Assembly (NCBI GenBank): GCA_027592025.1
Contig: JAQCIQ010000002.1
Span: forward strand, 62,001 to 126,000
Origin: Bacteroidota bacterium
GTDB taxonomy: Bacteria > Bacteroidota > Bacteroidia > Flavobacteriales > Flavobacteriaceae
DNA: 64,000 nt
Reading direction: 5' to 3'
Part shown: positions 17,468 to 26,908 of the stretch, piece by piece
Position numbering within the stretch: the stretch's first letter is position 1
Layout: each line of letters opens with the position of its first letter
The notes under the pieces: model-generated
Told to the model about the DNA's origin: nothing
What the model saw: the letters and a program-made list of their open reading frames with translations, nothing else
Database searches by the model: none
Program-made: the position numbers and the translations under genes

Positions 17468-17820
17468 AGATCCCATGTGCTTTTTCTTTTAGGTTTAAAT
17501 CTTTTTAATAGAGGCTCCCAAACCAAAGCTAATATCTGTATAATTTTTCTCACTATTTCTTTTTAAAATATTTAATTATAATATGACCTGACTTGTAGTT
17601 AGTCGCCAATGGAATTTGGTGAACATCACATAGTCTCATTAAGATCTCTTAAGCATAGGATTTGGTCTATATGTACATTTAATGAAGCCAAGCCATAAAA
17701 GAAAACAACTTTAAAATCGATAGGAGGGTGTTGTTTTGAGAATGATGGTTGAAGTTTTTGGCGTTTTTTGTGAGCTAAGAGCAATTCACCGTACAATAAC
17801 CGTACAAATATATAAAACAA
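17468..17820. other. Gene-free AT-rich region next to tRNA-Leu
   Basis: About 350 bases with no supported gene. A minus-strand frame at 17626–17820 has no recognisable motif and no good start. The notable element is a pair of direct repeats near 17788, listed separately. Confidence 0.5.
17788..17812 (-). promoter_or_regulatory. Tandem 8-mer TGTACGGT overlapping a TATATTTG box
   Basis: On the minus strand a perfect -7 box TATATTTG (17812–17805) runs into TGTACGGT, TAT, TGTACGGT. The two 8-mers repeat at 11 bases, one helical turn, as direct-repeat binding sites of transcription regulators often do. What it controls is unclear because no supported gene follows for over 300 bases. Confidence 0.4.
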
Positions 17821-17859
17821 AAAACCTCAACTATTTGATTATAAATAGATTGAGGTTTT
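17821..17859 (-). terminator. Terminator after tRNA-Leu
   Basis: AAAACCTCAA pairs with TTGAGGTTTT and the inner CTATTT with AAATAG, enclosing GATTAT. On the minus strand the stem is followed by a T-rich run, directly after the tRNA-Leu 3' end. Confidence 0.8.
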
Positions 17860-17865
17860 AATTTG

Positions 17866-17951
17866 TACTCGAGGCGGGACTTGAACCCGCACGAACATTA
17901 CTGCTCATTGGATTTTAAGTCCAACGTGTCTACCGATTCCACCACTCGAGC
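17866..17951 (-). tRNA. tRNA-Leu (anticodon TAA)
   Basis: 86 bases with a long variable arm. The acceptor stem GCTCGAG pairs with CTCGAGT (first pair G·T), the D arm is GGTGGAATCGGTAGACACG, the anticodon loop CTTAAAA reads TAA, and the T arm is GCGGGTTCAAGTCCCGC. The CCA end is not encoded. The AT-rich region begins at its 3' end. Confidence 0.95.
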
Positions 17952-17958
17952 CTTCAAT

Positions 17959-17979
17959 AAAAAACGCTTGACGAGCGTT
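17959..17979 (-). terminator. Hairpin terminator between the two tRNAs
   Basis: On the minus strand AACGCT, loop CGTCA, AGCGTT is followed by TTTT. It sits just after tRNA-Gly, so the two tRNAs may be partly uncoupled. Confidence 0.6.
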
Positions 17980-17985
17980 ACAATG

Positions 17986-18057
17986 AGCGAAAGACGGGAT
18001 TTGAACCCGCGACCCTCACCTTGGCAAGGTGATGCTCTACCCCTGAGCTACTTTCGC
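17986..18057 (-). tRNA. tRNA-Gly (anticodon GCC)
   Basis: 72 bases. Acceptor GCGAAAG pairs with CTTTCGC, D arm AGCTCAGGGGTAGAGCA, anticodon stem-loop CACCTTGCCAAGGTG with anticodon GCC, and T arm GCGGGTTCAAATCCCGT. CCA is not encoded. Confidence 0.95.
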
Positions 18058-18120
18058 GTTAGGGAAGCAAATGTAAGAAAAACTCTTATTTCTCAGCACT
18101 GCATCATCTCAAAAATTGCA

Positions 18121-20706
18121 TTACTTTTTATTTTGAAGCAATCGCTTGATTTGGTTGAGTTGCATTAAAGCCTCAACAGGTGTCAAGGTATCGATGTCCA
18201 AAGCGTTGATTTGATCTCTAATGTCTTCCAAAATCGGATCATCCAAATTGAAAAAGCTCAACTGCAAGTCTCCCGCACTTCCTTTGGTTGTTGACTTCGC
18301 CCCGCGATTTTGTTCCAATCGTTTGAGCATACTTTCCGCCTCGGCCAACACCTGTTGAGGCATCCCCGCCATTTTTGCCACATGAATGCCAAAACTGTGG
18401 GCGCTGCCGCCAGGCACCAACTTGCGCAAGAATAAAACCTGATCGTCCAATTCCTTAAAAGACACATTGTAATTTTTTATTCTGGTGTACTTCTCCGTCA
18501 TCTCGTTCAATTCGTGATAGTGGGTAGCAAATAGTGTCTTGGGTCTAGCCGAATGTTGGTGCAAATACACGCTGATAGCCCAAGCAATAGAAATACCGTC
18601 GTAAGTGCTGGTTCCTCGACCGATTTCGTCCAACAATACCAAACTGTTTTCAGTAATATTGTTCAATATGGCCGATGTTTCATTCATTTCTACCATAAAA
18701 GTAGACTCGCCCATAGAAATGTTATCGCTCGCACCCACCCGAGTAAATATCTTGTCGACTAGCCCAATTTCAGCTGCAGTTGCTGGCACAAAGGAACCCA
18801 TTTGAGCCAAGAGGACAATTAACGCCGTTTGGCGCAAAATAGCTGATTTACCAGACATGTTTGGTCCCGTAATCATGATGAATTGTTGAGTATCTGGGTC
18901 AAGGAGCAAATCGTTAGGCACGTAATTCTCTCCGGAAGGTAATTGCTTTTCAATTACTGGGTGTCGCCCTTGAGAGATGGACAAGACTTTACCTCTATTC
19001 ATAGAAGGCCTACAATAAGCGTTCAATTTGGCCAAAAGAGAAAATCCGTTGAGCACATCCAATTGCGCAATAGCCTGGGCTGTTTTTTGTATCGCAGGAA
19101 TAAATGGAATTGTCCATTGCACCAAAGCGGTAAATAATTCTAATTCCAGCTGGGCAATTCTATCCTCAGCAGACAGTATTTTAGATTCGTAGGTTTTCAA
19201 TTCCTCTGTAATGTATCGCTCTGCATTGACTAAAGTTTGCTTTCTAATCCATTCCTCTGGAACTTTATCTTTATGCGTATTTCTCACTTCGATGTAATAG
19301 CCGAAAACATTGTTGGACGCAATTTTCAAAGAAGGTATTTTAGTCCTTTCAGACTCGCGTTCCAGCATCGCATCCAAATAGGTTTTACCATCGGTAGCTA
19401 GGCTTCTCAACTCTTTCAATTCCTCTGAAGCTTCTGAAGATACCGCTCCACCCTTAAGGATGTTGACAGGAGCCTCTTCGTTGAGGGTTAGTTTAATTTT
19501 ATCGCTGAGTTCTGTGCAGGAATCCAATTGTAGAGCCAAATCCCTAACAGCCTGAGCAGCAACAGCACTAAGTGCCGTTTTTAGAGGTTGAATAACGCCT
19601 AAAGCATTTTTCAACTGTACCATTTCTCGTGGATTGATTTTTCCGGTGGCAACCTTTGAAATCAATCGCTCCAAATCGCCCACCTGCCCAATATAGGATT
19701 TGAGCGTTTGTTGAATGTCTTCATTCTGTAAGAAAAAATCGACGGCGTCGTGCCTTTTGGTGATGGTCTTGATATTTTTTAAAGGCAAGGCGAGCCAACG
19801 TTTCAACAATCGAGCACCCATGGGGGAAACGGTTTGATCAATCACTTCGAGCAAAGTTGTTGCTTGGGCATGAGGCGAATGGTACAACTCCAAATTGCGA
19901 ATGGTAAACCGATCCATCCAAACATAATCGTCATTTTGAATGCGGTTCAGACGACTGATGTGTTTCAATTGATGGTGTTGGGTTTCAGACAAATAGTGCA
20001 AGATCGCGGCTGCAGCACGCTTACCCATGTGTAAATCTTCCACTCCAAATCCTTTGAGCGATTTGGTTTGAAAATGCTGATTTAACTTTTCATTGGAGTA
20101 ATCAGTCTGAAACACCCAATCCTCAAGAATGAAGGTGTTATACCTGTTGCCAAATGCAGTTAGAAACGCCGAGCGCTGGGGTTTTGCAATGAGTATTTCA
20201 GAAGGTGAGAAATTTTGCAACAACTTGTCCATATGGTCTGTCATACCCTCTGACACCAAGAATTCTCCAGTAGAGATGTCTAGAAAAGCGATGCCAAAAT
20301 CGTCTTTAAGCTTATATACGGCCGCCAAAAAATTGTTAGACTTGGATTGAAGCACTTCGTCGTTGAGTGTTACCCCAGGCGTAACTAATTCGGTTACGCC
20401 TCGTTTGACGATTGTCTTAGTTTGTTTGGGGTCTTCCAATTGATCGCAGATGGCCACTCTCAAACCAGCCCTCACCAATTTTGGCAAATAGGTGTTCAAC
20501 GAATGGTGAGGGAAACCAGCCAACTCGGTTTCGGAAGAACTTCCTGCACCGCGTTTGGTTAGAACAATGTCCAGAATTTGAGAAGCCCTTTCAGCATCAC
20601 CGCCAAAAGTTTCGTAAAAGTCCCCTATGCGAAACAATAGCAAGGCATCGGGATGCTTTGCCTTTATGGCGTTGTACTGTTTCATTAAGGGAGTTTCCTT
20701 CGACAT
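18121..20706 (-). CDS. mutS: DNA mismatch repair protein MutS
   Basis: MutS recognises mismatches and small loops. From the ATG at 20706 it has 861 residues and starts [20 protein letters not shown]. The mismatch-reading motif is [14 protein letters not shown] (Phe-x-Glu). The ATPase carries Walker [14 protein letters not shown], then [19 protein letters not shown] and ATHYHELNE. The frame stays open 96 codons further upstream, but that part is hydrophobic, unlike MutS, and overlaps the divergent methyltransferase, so it is not coding. mutL is not in the window. Confidence 0.98.
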   Translation of the reverse strand: MSKETPLMKQYNAIKAKHPDALLLFRIGDFYETFGGDAERASQILDIVLTKRGAGSSSETELAGFPHHSLNTYLPKLVRAGLRVAICDQLEDPKQTKTIVKRGVTELVTPGVTLNDEVLQSKSNNFLAAVYKLKDDFGIAFLDISTGEFLVSEGMTDHMDKLLQNFSPSEILIAKPQRSAFLTAFGNRYNTFILEDWVFQTDYSNEKLNQHFQTKSLKGFGVEDLHMGKRAAAAILHYLSETQHHQLKHISRLNRIQNDDYVWMDRFTIRNLELYHSPHAQATTLLEVIDQTVSPMGARLLKRWLALPLKNIKTITKRHDAVDFFLQNEDIQQTLKSYIGQVGDLERLISKVATGKINPREMVQLKNALGVIQPLKTALSAVAAQAVRDLALQLDSCTELSDKIKLTLNEEAPVNILKGGAVSSEASEELKELRSLATDGKTYLDAMLERESERTKIPSLKIASNNVFGYYIEVRNTHKDKVPEEWIRKQTLVNAERYITEELKTYESKILSAEDRIAQLELELFTALVQWTIPFIPAIQKTAQAIAQLDVLNGFSLLAKLNAYCRPSMNRGKVLSISQGRHPVIEKQLPSGENYVPNDLLLDPDTQQFIMITGPNMSGKSAILRQTALIVLLAQMGSFVPATAAEIGLVDKIFTRVGASDNISMGESTFMVEMNETSAILNNITENSLVLLDEIGRGTSTYDGISIAWAISVYLHQHSARPKTLFATHYHELNEMTEKYTRIKNYNVSFKELDDQVLFLRKLVPGGSAHSFGIHVAKMAGMPQQVLAEAESMLKRLEQNRGAKSTTKGSAGDLQLSFFNLDDPILEDIRDQINALDIDTLTPVEALMQLNQIKRLLQNKK

Positions 20707-20742
20707 ACTTTGACTGAAAAAATCGATTGGTTTGAAAAAGAC

Positions 20743-20750
20743 TAATTTTG
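20743..20750 (+). promoter_or_regulatory. Bacteroidetes -7 box TAATTTTG
   Basis: A perfect TAnnTTTG match in the mutS–methyltransferase divergent region, about 70 bases before the methyltransferase ATG. No TTG is at normal spacing. Confidence 0.35.
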
Positions 20751-20821
20751 CAACACCAAAGATGGTAAATGTAGCGATATTTTGATTTTTATCCGAAACG
20801 AAGGTGTTAGGAAATCCCAAT

Positions 20822-21352
20822 ATGAAAAAAACAGCCAACCAAGACTTAATCAGGTTAGAGCCTGAGGCCTTTAAAACAGCGAAAAAGACCAAACTCAGAA
20901 TCGTTCTAGACGACCTGAGAAGTCTCAACAATATCGGTAGTATTTTCAGAACTTCGGACGCCTTCTTAGTTGAAAAAATATACCTCTGTGGCATTACTGC
21001 TCAGCCCCCGCACAGAGACATTCAGAAAACAGCACTAGGAAGCACGGAAACCGTAGATTGGGAATATCATGCCCATACTTTGTCCTTAATTAAAACTTTA
21101 CAAGAGGAAGGAGTCATAGTCCTTGGCATTGAACAGGCTGAAGGTGCCATTTGGCTTCAAGAATTTCAACCCAATCCTCAATTGACCTATGCCATAGTTT
21201 TTGGCAACGAAGTCAAAGGGGTTGCTCAAGAGGTCATCGATCAATGCGACGGGGTTATTGAAATTCCACAGTTTGGGAGCAAACATTCGCTCAATGTTGC
21301 CGTCAGTGCAGGGGTTGTCATTTGGGAGTTGTTCAACAAATTGAAGTCTTAG
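20822..21352 (+). CDS. SpoU/TrmH-family RNA 2'-O-methyltransferase
   Basis: A 176-residue SPOUT methyltransferase. The three family motifs are visible: [36 protein letters not shown] and [22 protein letters not shown], which build the trefoil knot and SAM site. It uses SAM to methylate ribose in tRNA or rRNA; the target base cannot be read. GTG at 20804 would add six residues; the ATG is preferred. The stop overlaps the convergent folK gene by four bases. Confidence 0.92.
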   Translation: MKKTANQDLIRLEPEAFKTAKKTKLRIVLDDLRSLNNIGSIFRTSDAFLVEKIYLCGITAQPPHRDIQKTALGSTETVDWEYHAHTLSLIKTLQEEGVIVLGIEQAEGAIWLQEFQPNPQLTYAIVFGNEVKGVAQEVIDQCDGVIEIPQFGSKHSLNVAVSAGVVIWELFNKLKS

Positions 21353-22476
21353 AGCCCCTTAATTTCTTTAAGGATTTTCAGATAATCCTGACGGTTATTC
21401 ACAAAATCAATCCCTGTCAAATCAATAATTTTTACAGGAAAGCTTTGTTGGGTTCTCAAGTATTCAAGGTAGCTGTCATTGATGCATTGTAAGTAATCCG
21501 CTTGAATAGAGGACTCATACTCTCTGCCTCTGTTTTCGATATTCAGCTTGAGTTGGTCAATGCTCTGATGCAAATAGACATACAAATCGGGTTTAGGGGT
21601 GTCTTTGTAAAGGATATCAAACAGTTTTCTATAAAGTGAAAATTCGTCTTCCGACAAGGTTACTTTTGAAAAAATAAGGGATTTGAACACAAAGTAATCA
21701 CTCACTACAAATCGAGAGAACAAATCCAACTGAGAGAGGTCGTCGTTAATTTGTTGGTATCGTTCGGCCAAAAAAGACATTTCAAGAGAAAAGGCATAGC
21801 GTTTTGGATTTTTATAAAATCGTGGTAAAAACGGATTTTCAGAAAATCGTTCCAACACCAAATGGGCGTTAAATTCTGTTGAAATAAGCTGAGCCAAGCT
21901 AGTTTTTCCAGCACCAATATTACCTTCTATGGCTAAGTATTGCCCATCGGGCATCGCATATCGGTCGGAAGGATTTTTGAGCCAAAGGTTGACTAGTTCC
22001 AGATTGCTGGTCTGTGCAAGCTGACTCAGTAATTCCTTAGTTGAACAATCCAATTTTGGATGAACAAGTTCAGGAGCAATGTCAGATAATGGGCGTAAAA
22101 CAAAATCTCTCAGATGCATTTTGGGATGAGGAACAATCAAATTCTTGTTTTCAACGACCAAATCGTCGACCATAAGTATGTCCAAATCGATAGATCGAGA
22201 GGTGTAATTCTCGCGATTCCTCTGTCGTCCTTCCTGAATTTCAAATAAAAGCAGTTTATCCAAAACTTGTTTTGGAGACAGCATAGATTGCAAGGCAATA
22301 CATGCATTATAAAATGAAGGACCAACGAAACCTTGGGCTTCACACTCATAGATTCGGGATAATTTTTCAATGGGTCCTATTTCCAAAAAGCAAAACTCTA
22401 CAGCTGATTGGAGACTGGCATAGCGATCTCCTAAATTACTTCCAAGTGCTATATAATATGTGTGCTTGCTTTCCAT
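21349..22476 (-). CDS. folK: Fusion: HPPK (FolK) and deoxynucleoside kinase
   Basis: One 375-residue protein with two enzymes. Residues about 5–150 are hydroxymethyldihydropterin pyrophosphokinase: YYIALGSNLGDRYASL, then NRENYTSRSIDLDILMVDDL and VPHPKMHLRDFVLRPL. Residues about 175–375 are a deoxynucleoside kinase: P-loop AIEGNIGAGKTSLAQL, then LERFSENPFLPRFY and the lid ENRGREYESSIQADYL. The first makes a folate precursor, the second salvages deoxynucleosides, both feeding DNA precursor supply. The fusion is known in Bacteroidetes. The start is the ATG; a TTG three codons upstream also fits. Confidence 0.94.
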   Translation of the reverse strand: MESKHTYYIALGSNLGDRYASLQSAVEFCFLEIGPIEKLSRIYECEAQGFVGPSFYNACIALQSMLSPKQVLDKLLLFEIQEGRQRNRENYTSRSIDLDILMVDDLVVENKNLIVPHPKMHLRDFVLRPLSDIAPELVHPKLDCSTKELLSQLAQTSNLELVNLWLKNPSDRYAMPDGQYLAIEGNIGAGKTSLAQLISTEFNAHLVLERFSENPFLPRFYKNPKRYAFSLEMSFLAERYQQINDDLSQLDLFSRFVVSDYFVFKSLIFSKVTLSEDEFSLYRKLFDILYKDTPKPDLYVYLHQSIDQLKLNIENRGREYESSIQADYLQCINDSYLEYLRTQQSFPVKIIDLTGIDFVNNRQDYLKILKEIKGL

Positions 22477-22517
22477 TGGCGTCAAAATAACAAAAAGAAT
22501 ACGAGAATTCGATCATC

Positions 22518-22550
22518 AATAAGCGTCTGCTTATTCAATTTCGTATGTTT
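22518..22550 (+). promoter_or_regulatory. Palindrome plus -7 box before the queuosine transporter
   Basis: AATAAGC, GTCT, GCTTATT (22518–22535) is a perfect 7-bp inverted repeat, followed eight bases later by a perfect -7 box TATGTTTG (22543–22550). The palindrome occupies the -33 to -15 region, where a repressor would block polymerase. The ATG at 22545 lies inside the -7 box, which argues for the start at 22578. Confidence 0.5.
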
Positions 22551-22577
22551 GCAACGCCCCGCTCAAAATATATTTTT

Positions 22578-23288
22578 ATGCAGCGTAAAGATCGCCTTTT
22601 GGCACACCACTTGTATCTTCTTTTAGCGGGACTATTTATCACCTCATTGGTGGTCTCCAATTTAATTTTTCAAAAGTTCTTTTATTGGTATCCTCTGGAC
22701 ATCCAAATCCTTGGCATGCCACTATTTGAGCTTTCAGTAGGTATTTTACCCTATCCCATCACCTTCCTAATCACTGATTTGATTTCGGAAATCTACGGCC
22801 AAAAAAATGCCAATAAGGTGGTTGTTGCAGGTATTTTCGCCTCCTTTTTTGCCATGGGAATTATTCTTTTGGCGGATGCTGTGCCGGCTATAGCAAGCTC
22901 TCCTATAGATAATGATACTTTTAGCGCCGTTTTCTCTTTGTCGCCGATCGCCGTTTTAGCTTCAATGATTGCGTATTTGTTGGCACAATTTTTTGACATC
23001 AGGCTTTATCATTTTTGGAAGCAACTGACTAAAGGAAGACACCTTTGGCTGAGAAACAACTTTTCGACTTTCTTGTCTCAAATTGCAGACACCTCTGCAG
23101 TGTTATTATTGCTATGCTTTTTTGGTGTTCTAAACTGGAGTTTATTTTTTGGTCTTTTGGTTTCAGGAATTGTTTTTAAAATTCTAATCGCCCTACTCGA
23201 CACTCCATTTCTGTACTTCTTCGTTTATTTGTTTAGACGACGCTTTAAACTTCAAGTAGGGGAAGAAATCGATTTGATTGATCCATAA
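22578..23288 (+). CDS. Queuosine precursor transporter (YhhQ/VUT family)
   Basis: An inner-membrane ECF-like transporter of about 236 residues with six or more hydrophobic helices. Family features are LVVSNLIFQKFF, the LPYPITFLITDLISEIYGQKNANKVV box and DIRLYHFWKQLTKGRHLWLRNNFSTF near the middle (shown in parts). YhhQ imports 7-deazaguanine precursors for queuosine; queE at 58893 belongs to the same pathway. The earlier ATG at 22545 lies within a -7 box and is not used. Confidence 0.9.
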   Translation: MQRKDRLLAHHLYLLLAGLFITSLVVSNLIFQKFFYWYPLDIQILGMPLFELSVGILPYPITFLITDLISEIYGQKNANKVVVAGIFASFFAMGIILLADAVPAIASSPIDNDTFSAVFSLSPIAVLASMIAYLLAQFFDIRLYHFWKQLTKGRHLWLRNNFSTFLSQIADTSAVLLLLCFFGVLNWSLFFGLLVSGIVFKILIALLDTPFLYFFVYLFRRRFKLQVGEEIDLIDP

Positions 23289-23321
23289 AAAAACCTCCCT
23301 CTAACTAGTTAAAGGGAGGTT
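23287..23321. terminator. Bidirectional terminator
   Basis: AACCTCCCT (23292–23300) pairs with AGGGAGGTT (23313–23321) over a 12-base loop. The minus strand reads into TTTTTTT, so it best serves the OmpA gene, but it separates two convergent genes and may serve both. Confidence 0.85.
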
Positions 23322-23350
23322 CGTTTAAAATTAATGATCGAGGCAACTGG

Positions 23351-24463
23351 CTAGTATACCTTAAATTCTGTTCTTCTGTTTTCAGCGTGCTTACTGTCTG
23401 AACAGGGCTTAGAATCGTTACAATCGTTGAGCAATTGAGTTTCTCCATATCCAACCGCTATCAAACGATTGGCGCTTACCCCTTTGCTGATCAAATACTC
23501 TACAACACCTTTGGCGCGTCTTTCTGACAATTCTTGGTTGAACTCAGCACCTCCTTGAGAGTCTGTATGCGATCCAATTTCGACAATTGAAGTAGAATTG
23601 CTTTTCAAGATAGACAAGATGTACTGATCGATTAATTTTTTTGATTTATCCGTAAGAGCAGCACTGTTCGATGCATAATGTATTGGAACTACACCAACTT
23701 GCTCAGGAATAGTACAAGGTACCTTTCTCCAAGCAGACATCCCGCCTTTTTTGACTAAAACCTTTTTAGTCACCTCAACAGTTTCCGCTGGAACTTGAAC
23801 TTCCTCGACTGATTCGTCTTTGACTAATACTTTGCGCTTAATGTCTTTGGTGACTTCTGGTATAATTTCTTCACGTGTTCGCGCAGGCGTTACTTCGACT
23901 TCTTTAGCAACTAGCTCATATTTTCCTTCAACTCTCTTAGAAGCTGTACTAGCAGGATTTCCGAGTTTTTCAATTGGCACCTTTCTAACTACCGCCGGAT
24001 TCTCTCTATAGTGGAAAATACGACAATCGGCTGGATTTATAGAAGGGCAATTAGGATCCTTCTCTCCTGCCACCCATGAGCCTGATTTCAGCAAAACTTC
24101 AACTGAAATGTAATCGTTTTGAAAAGTTGCAGGAATTACTGTCAGTTGGTTATAGGGATCAACCATCCAAACAGTATCCATTACTGTTTTATAAACGGCT
24201 GGCTCATAAATCAATCGTTTTGAGGCAGGTCTTACAACAACAGTTGTTACTTTGGTCTCATAAACTGCGGGGATAACTCTAAGCTTTTTGTAAGCTGCTC
24301 GAGTTTCTACTTGTTCCGATTGTTCAGAATATTCATCTGGGACAATACATTTTACGAAACAAGAGCCATCTTCTGGGTTTTCTGGAAGAGTTTCATAATA
24401 CTCTACTTGGGCTTGTAATGTTGCACAAAAAAGAATGGCAACAAAGGCATAGGTAAACTTCAT
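23351..24463 (-). CDS. OmpA-family outer-membrane protein with repeat stalk
   Basis: A 370-residue protein: signal peptide 1–19 (ends TLQAQ), then a repeat-rich region and a C-terminal OmpA peptidoglycan-binding domain from about 255. That domain has IHYASNSAALTDKSKKLI, IEIGSHTDSQGGAEFNQELS-like sequence (seen as VEIGSHTDSQGG and LSERRAKGVVEYL) and a final AENRRTEFKVY. The middle repeats short units of the type VIPAVYETK, EPAVYKTV and VIPATFQ, then KRKVLVK and TKKVLVKK, probably an extended stalk. No 8-strand beta-barrel is obvious. It likely links outer surface to peptidoglycan. Confidence 0.88.
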   Translation of the reverse strand: MKFTYAFVAILFCATLQAQVEYYETLPENPEDGSCFVKCIVPDEYSEQSEQVETRAAYKKLRVIPAVYETKVTTVVVRPASKRLIYEPAVYKTVMDTVWMVDPYNQLTVIPATFQNDYISVEVLLKSGSWVAGEKDPNCPSINPADCRIFHYRENPAVVRKVPIEKLGNPASTASKRVEGKYELVAKEVEVTPARTREEIIPEVTKDIKRKVLVKDESVEEVQVPAETVEVTKKVLVKKGGMSAWRKVPCTIPEQVGVVPIHYASNSAALTDKSKKLIDQYILSILKSNSTSIVEIGSHTDSQGGAEFNQELSERRAKGVVEYLISKGVSANRLIAVGYGETQLLNDCNDSKPCSDSKHAENRRTEFKVY

Positions 24464-24555
24464 TGGTTAATTAATTTGGGGTTATTAAGGTGGTAAAATA
24501 ATAAAATAGATCTCTTTAGGGCAAAATTTAATCCCGTTTTATTAACATTTTCGAT

Positions 24556-25350
24556 CTATAAAACCTGTATTTTTACAATTAGCCCTTCGTTACTTCTGAC
24601 GTTAAAAACGGTTTCATCCTCAAAGATTAAATACTGTCCTTTTATTCCAGAAAGCACGCCTTGAAATGAAATCACATTATCCAGGTTGAGACTAGACACT
24701 TTGTCGGGATACTGCAATACTGGGAATTCCATTAATGTTGGCGTAACTACATCATGTAAAATATAAGGCTTGACGTCCTTAGGAATCCACCCCAAGCACT
24801 TTTCCTTTTCGGCTCTCAGATTCAATTGTGGTCCAGTACTTTGAAGCATAAGTCTCCAGTTAGTTTTGTCGTTATAATGTTCTTTAAGTGCGACCTCCGT
24901 TATTCCAGCCAAATAGCGATTTGGTGTCTCTACAATTGGAATAGCCATGTCTGCGCCTTGGTCTATCCATCGGGTTGGAATTTGGCTTGACCGCGTCACT
25001 CCAACCTTCAAACCGCTTGAAACAGCCAAATAGACCACATGAGGTTGCAACTGAATCTTTTTTTCATAGGCCAAATCCCGATCCTCAATATCTAAATGCG
25101 CTTGACTCAATTCTGGCTTCATGATCCAATCGCCTGCTGAAGGAATTTCAAAAAAACACTTCTTACAATAGCCCTGTCTGAAGAGAACTGCATCTTGCCT
25201 ACAATTCAAGCACTTACTTCCCTTTTTTTCGATGGAAATGGTTTTGCCAAGCAGTTGATTCATAAAAATCAAATCTGATTCAAAATCCAAAAAATACTGA
25301 ATTGGACTGGCCAATTCAGTTTTCATTTTTACCAGAACACCTTCAAACAT
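24556..25350 (-). CDS. DUF2797 family protein
   Basis: A 264-residue protein with a zinc-ribbon-like pair of Cys motifs near residues 43–65 (CLNCRQ and YCKKCF) and the DUF2797 core HVVYLAVSSGLKVGVTR, IPTRWIDQGAD and ITEVALKEHYNDKTNWRLML. The core resembles nuclease-like folds but no function is established. An in-frame ATG at 25326 (MKTEL) is the likely alternative start. It is divergent from the GH3 gene with 46 bases between the starts. Confidence 0.85.
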   Translation of the reverse strand: MFEGVLVKMKTELASPIQYFLDFESDLIFMNQLLGKTISIEKKGSKCLNCRQDAVLFRQGYCKKCFFEIPSAGDWIMKPELSQAHLDIEDRDLAYEKKIQLQPHVVYLAVSSGLKVGVTRSSQIPTRWIDQGADMAIPIVETPNRYLAGITEVALKEHYNDKTNWRLMLQSTGPQLNLRAEKEKCLGWIPKDVKPYILHDVVTPTLMEFPVLQYPDKVSSLNLDNVISFQGVLSGIKGQYLIFEDETVFNVRSNEGLIVKIQVL

Positions 25351-25357
25351 ACCCGAA

Positions 25358-25365
25358 TATTTTTG
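25358..25365 (+). promoter_or_regulatory. Bacteroidetes -7 box TATTTTTG before the GH3 gene
   Basis: A perfect TAnnTTTG box 31 bases upstream of the GH3 start codon, in the short divergent region. No clear TTG at -33. Confidence 0.4.
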
Positions 25366-25396
25366 TTAAATTCGTCGAGAGTAAATATAACCAAAT

Positions 25397-26908
25397 ATGT
25401 CAATTCCGTTTGTCAATTCCATTGCTTCTTGGGTCTTCAAAATGCGAATTCAGCAAATTGAGTTATTTTTAAAATACCCTCACGAAGTCCAAAACGAACT
25501 TTTGATGAGCCTAACTCAAAAAGCCAAAGACACCGAATTTGGTCAATTGAACGGATTCAAAGGCATTGTTTCATATTCTAGATTTTCCGATAGTGTTCCT
25601 ATCTCCACTTATGAGGACTATGCAGGTATGATAGAGCGTGCTAGAAAGGGCGAAATCAATATTTTTTGGCCCAACCCTATCAAATGGTTTGCCAAATCAA
25701 GTGGCACCACCAATTCAAAAAGTAAATTTATCCCCGTCAGTCAAGACGCGTTAGACGATTGCCACTATGCTGCCAGTAAGGATCTCATTGCCCTGTATCT
25801 GAACAACAATCCTGAATCAAAATTATTCGATGGACAGAGCTTGAGGCTTGGTGGTAGCAAAGAATTGTATGAAGAAAACGGCACCGTTTTTGGCGATTTA
25901 TCGGCCATTTTGATTGATAATTTGCCCCTTTGGGCCGAATTTAAAAGCACACCTAGTTCAAAAGTCTCTTTGATGAGCGATTGGAATGTTAAGTTGCAAG
26001 CTATAGTCGACGAAACAATCAACGACAATGTGACCAGTTTGGCAGGCGTACCTTCATGGATGTTGGTCATGCTCAATCATGTGTTACAAACCTCTGGGAA
26101 AAATCATCTTTTGGAAGTTTGGCCCAACTTAGAAGTGTATTTCCATGGTGGGGTTAGCTTTCAACCTTATAAGACCCAATATCAAAACTTGGTGCCAAAT
26201 TCTGGTTTCAAATACTATGAAATTTACAACGCCTCTGAAGGATTTTTCGCGATACAAGATCAAAACGATTCTTCGGACTTGTTGCTCATGTTGGACTACG
26301 GTATCTTTTATGAGTTCATTCCTATGTCAACTTTCGGAACTAAATCTCAAAAAATTATCCCACTTCACGAGGTAGAATTGAATAAAAATTATGCCCTTGT
26401 CATCTCCACAAACTCGGGCTTGTGGCGGTACTTGATAGGTGACACAGTAAGGTTCACCTCTCTATCTCCCTATCGTATTCGAGTCACTGGCAGAACCAAG
26501 CATCACATTAACGCCTTTGGCGAAGAGCTGATCATTGAAAATGCCGATCATGCGCTCAAAAAAACTTGTTCAGAAACAGGAGCCGAATTGGTTGATTATA
26601 CCGCAGCGCCTATTTTCATGGAAGGCAAGGAAAAAGGAGCTCACGAATGGCTCATTGAATTCAAAACTCCACCAAAAAACATGGACGATTTTGTGTTTCT
26701 TTTTGACAACGCCCTAAAATCAGTCAATTCGGATTATGAAGCCAAGCGAGCCAACAACATGACACTAAATCCGCCAGTAGTCCATCAAGGAAGGATTGGT
26801 CTTTTTCAAGATTGGTTGGCATCTAAAAATAAATTAGGCGGACAGCATAAGGTGCCAAGGTTGTCCAATTCTAGAGACTATTTAGAAGAGTTGAAAGCAA
26901 TGAATTAA
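25397..26908 (+). CDS. GH3-family acyl-acid amido synthetase-like protein
   Basis: A 503-residue member of the GH3 branch of adenylate-forming enzymes. ATP motifs are visible: [20 protein letters not shown] (P-loop-like), [15 protein letters not shown] and the [20 protein letters not shown] region before the C-terminal domain. Plant GH3 enzymes join amino acids to auxin or jasmonate; bacterial homologues are widespread in Bacteroidetes and their substrates are unknown. The stop shares TTAA with the convergent clpX. Confidence 0.9.
   Translation: MSIPFVNSIASWVFKMRIQQIELFLKYPHEVQNELLMSLTQKAKDTEFGQLNGFKGIVSYSRFSDSVPISTYEDYAGMIERARKGEINIFWPNPIKWFAKSSGTTNSKSKFIPVSQDALDDCHYAASKDLIALYLNNNPESKLFDGQSLRLGGSKELYEENGTVFGDLSAILIDNLPLWAEFKSTPSSKVSLMSDWNVKLQAIVDETINDNVTSLAGVPSWMLVMLNHVLQTSGKNHLLEVWPNLEVYFHGGVSFQPYKTQYQNLVPNSGFKYYEIYNASEGFFAIQDQNDSSDLLLMLDYGIFYEFIPMSTFGTKSQKIIPLHEVELNKNYALVISTNSGLWRYLIGDTVRFTSLSPYRIRVTGRTKHHINAFGEELIIENADHALKKTCSETGAELVDYTAAPIFMEGKEKGAHEWLIEFKTPPKNMDDFVFLFDNALKSVNSDYEAKRANNMTLNPPVVHQGRIGLFQDWLASKNKLGGQHKVPRLSNSRDYLEELKAMN

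Noticed and set aside
17626-17820. Minus-strand 64-residue frame beside tRNA-Leu
   Set aside because: Starts with TTG inside the promoter-like box and matches no integrase or other family I know.
14327-17865. Active mobile element or prophage
   Set aside because: No transposase, integrase, terminal repeats or tRNA 3' duplicate could be found; only signs of decay.
20707-20994. N-terminal extension of mutS by 96 residues
   Set aside because: Hydrophobic and unlike MutS, overlaps the divergent methyltransferase gene, and conserved MutS begins exactly at the ATG at 20706.
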